31,419 bases of DNA from DAOTUL01 sp034437435. GTDB lineage: Bacteria; Chloroflexota; Anaerolineae; Aggregatilineales; Phototrophicaceae. The stretch spans positions 1 to 31,419 of the forward strand of contig CAYQJO010000019.1 of the NCBI GenBank assembly GCA_964417785.1, given 5' to 3'. Under the pieces are notes generated by a model. The model made no database searches. It saw only the letters and a list, made by a program, of their open reading frames with translations, and was not told where the DNA came from. This document shows positions 30,601-31,419 of this stretch, piece by piece (position 1 is the first letter of the stretch; each line of letters starts with the position of its first letter). A program made the translations under genes and the position numbers.

Positions 30601-31304
30601 GCATCCAACCGGAACGGGTTGAACTGCGTCTCGTAGTCGTAGTAGTCCTCGTTTTCAGCGCGTTTGAGGCCGGTGACGACCTGTAATGTCACCGGCGTCA
30701 GCAGCACTTCGATGCCGACCTTGAGAATGTAGTTCGTGACCACCAGCGAGATGAATATCTCTGGCGGGAAGACACCGAGCGCGGTGGCGATGATGAAAAA
30801 GACGATAGTGTCTAATCCCTGGCCCACCAGCGTGCTGCCGATGGTGCGCGTCCACAGCCATCGCCCCTGCGTGGCGACTTTCATCTTTGCCAACACATAG
30901 CTGTTGCTGAACTCACCGATCCAGTAGGCGATGAGGCTGGCGATGACCAGTCCGGTGATGCCGCCGAGAACGGCGTTGTAGGCGTCCTGGCCGACGCTGG
31001 CGCTCCACTCGGATTCGGCTGGCAGCACGCCCGTCAGCCAGATGAAGAAGGCCATGATGGCGCTGGCGGCGAAGCCGGTCCAGATCACGCGCCGCGCCCG
31101 TTGATAGCCGTAGACCTCGGTCAGGATGTCGCCAAAGATATACGAGATGGGGAAGACCAGGGTCCCGGCGTCGAAGAGCAGGGCTAACGGCCCCAGGCTG
31201 ATTCCCAGGTCGATGATTTTGGCGCTGCTGAGCAGGTTGCTTAGAAGCAATGTGGTAACAAACAGCGCCATCACAAAATCGTAGTAACGATACGTCCGGT
31301 TCAT
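30597..31304 (-). CDS. yhhQ: YhhQ/VUT family transporter (probable queuosine precursor uptake)
   Basis: The 235-residue membrane protein has about six helices. Family signatures are LFVTTLLLSNLLSSAKI (14-30), TLVFPISYIFGDILTEVYGY (48-67) and a late FSNSYVLAKMKVATQGRWLW stretch ending in TRTIGSTLVGQGLDT. Members import preQ0/preQ1 or queuine for tRNA modification. GGAGG lies five bases before ATG 31304. No preQ1 riboswitch fits in the leader of under 30 bases, and no que genes are in the window. The last residues and stop lie against a palindromic element. Confidence 0.92.
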   Translation of the reverse strand: MNRTYRYYDFVMALFVTTLLLSNLLSSAKIIDLGISLGPLALLFDAGTLVFPISYIFGDILTEVYGYQRARRVIWTGFAASAIMAFFIWLTGVLPAESEWSASVGQDAYNAVLGGITGLVIASLIAYWIGEFSNSYVLAKMKVATQGRWLWTRTIGSTLVGQGLDTIVFFIIATALGVFPPEIFISLVVTNYILKVGIEVLLTPVTLQVVTGLKRAENEDYYDYETQFNPFRLDA

Positions 31305-31330
31305 CGAAACCTCCGTGCTAAACTGCGTCC

Positions 31331-31336
31331 ATTATA
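31331..31336 (-). promoter_or_regulatory. -10 box of the yhhQ gene
   Basis: A consensus TATAAT on the minus strand, 26 bases before the ATG. The -35 position is poor. TAGCACG occurs twice around it. Confidence 0.45.
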
Positions 31337-31384
31337 CGGCACTCGTGCTACAATAAGACCATTCAATTTCGTGGGAGTGATGCT

Positions 31385-31419
31385 ATGTCGCGCAAACAAC
31401 CGCTTGATTTCCGCAAGGA
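31385..31419 (+). CDS. Start of a gene running off the right edge
   Basis: ATG 31385 is preceded by GGGAG (31373-31377) at 7-base spacing and opens a frame, MSRKQPLDFRK, that continues to the window end. Only 11 residues are visible, so the product cannot be named. ATG 31380 in another frame is also open but has poor spacing. Confidence 0.5.
   Translation, partial: MSRKQPLDFRK

Noticed and set aside
31305..31384. preQ1 riboswitch upstream of yhhQ
   Set aside because: The leader between the -10 and the ATG is under 30 bases and has no pseudoknot-forming pattern.

Overview
This window looks like a chromosomal segment of a bacterium, most likely a member of the Chloroflexota (Anaerolineae-like). 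The case is indirect. An archaeal-style HMG-CoA synthase/thiolase/DUF35 cluster sits beside a class II HMG-CoA reductase. There are many secreted or membrane-anchored proteins with SH3b, DUF3179, trypsin-like and L,D-transpeptidase domains. LepA and TlyA are clearly bacterial, and no outer-membrane components are visible. No rRNA, tRNA, CRISPR array, phage or transposase gene was seen. Genes are densely packed on both strands, and no gene-free stretch exceeds 300 bases.

Layout. (1) 1-4183, plus strand: mevalonate entry genes (HMG-CoA reductase, HMG-CoA synthase, thiolase homologue), then a separately promoted, two-piece DUF35 protein. (2) 4245-5387, minus: an orphan MalK-type ABC ATPase. (3) 5540-7792, plus: CinA homologue, an unknown protein and an orotate phosphoribosyltransferase-like protein, all overlapping. 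(4) 7800-9599, minus: lepA. (5) 9683-14190, minus: a tight four-gene unit made of a PrsW-like membrane protein, an anchored protein, a secreted trypsin-like protease and tlyA. (6) 14259-17435, plus: a peptide/nickel-type ABC importer (lipoprotein and two permeases, no ATPases). (7) 17416-19747, minus: tandem duplicate of a DUF3179 protein, with an assembly gap in the downstream copy. (8) 19820-20590 plus, polysaccharide deacetylase; 20650-20889 minus, small membrane protein; 21067-22272 plus, alpha-oxoamine synthase. (9) 22349-28054, minus: a MarR regulator and a giant RND transporter under a well-formed promoter/operator. (10) 28169-30499: divergent L,D-transpeptidase and SH3b protein. (11) 30511-30600: two large palindromes. 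(12) 30597-31304 minus, YhhQ-type transporter, and the start of one more plus-strand gene at the right edge.

Most notable points. First, the thiolase homologue in the mevalonate cluster contains no cysteine at all. The nucleophile position is Asp and the GHP histidine is Asn. Its DUF35 partner is split into two coupled ORFs that have also lost every zinc-ribbon cysteine, while the HMG-CoA synthase keeps its catalytic residues. This suggests a scaffold-only or re-purposed (possibly aldolase-like) complex. Second, the 1752-residue RND transporter has a first ectodomain about three times the usual length, built around seven copies of a roughly 40-residue motif and five copies of a W...TADDLL motif. 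It also carries an extra apparent two-helix membrane insertion between TM2 and TM3. Third, several genes resemble known enzymes with key residues missing (CinA C-terminal domain, OPRT-like PRPP loop, PrsW-like EE pair).

Limits: all family calls are by motif recognition without database search. Promoter and operator calls are by eye.
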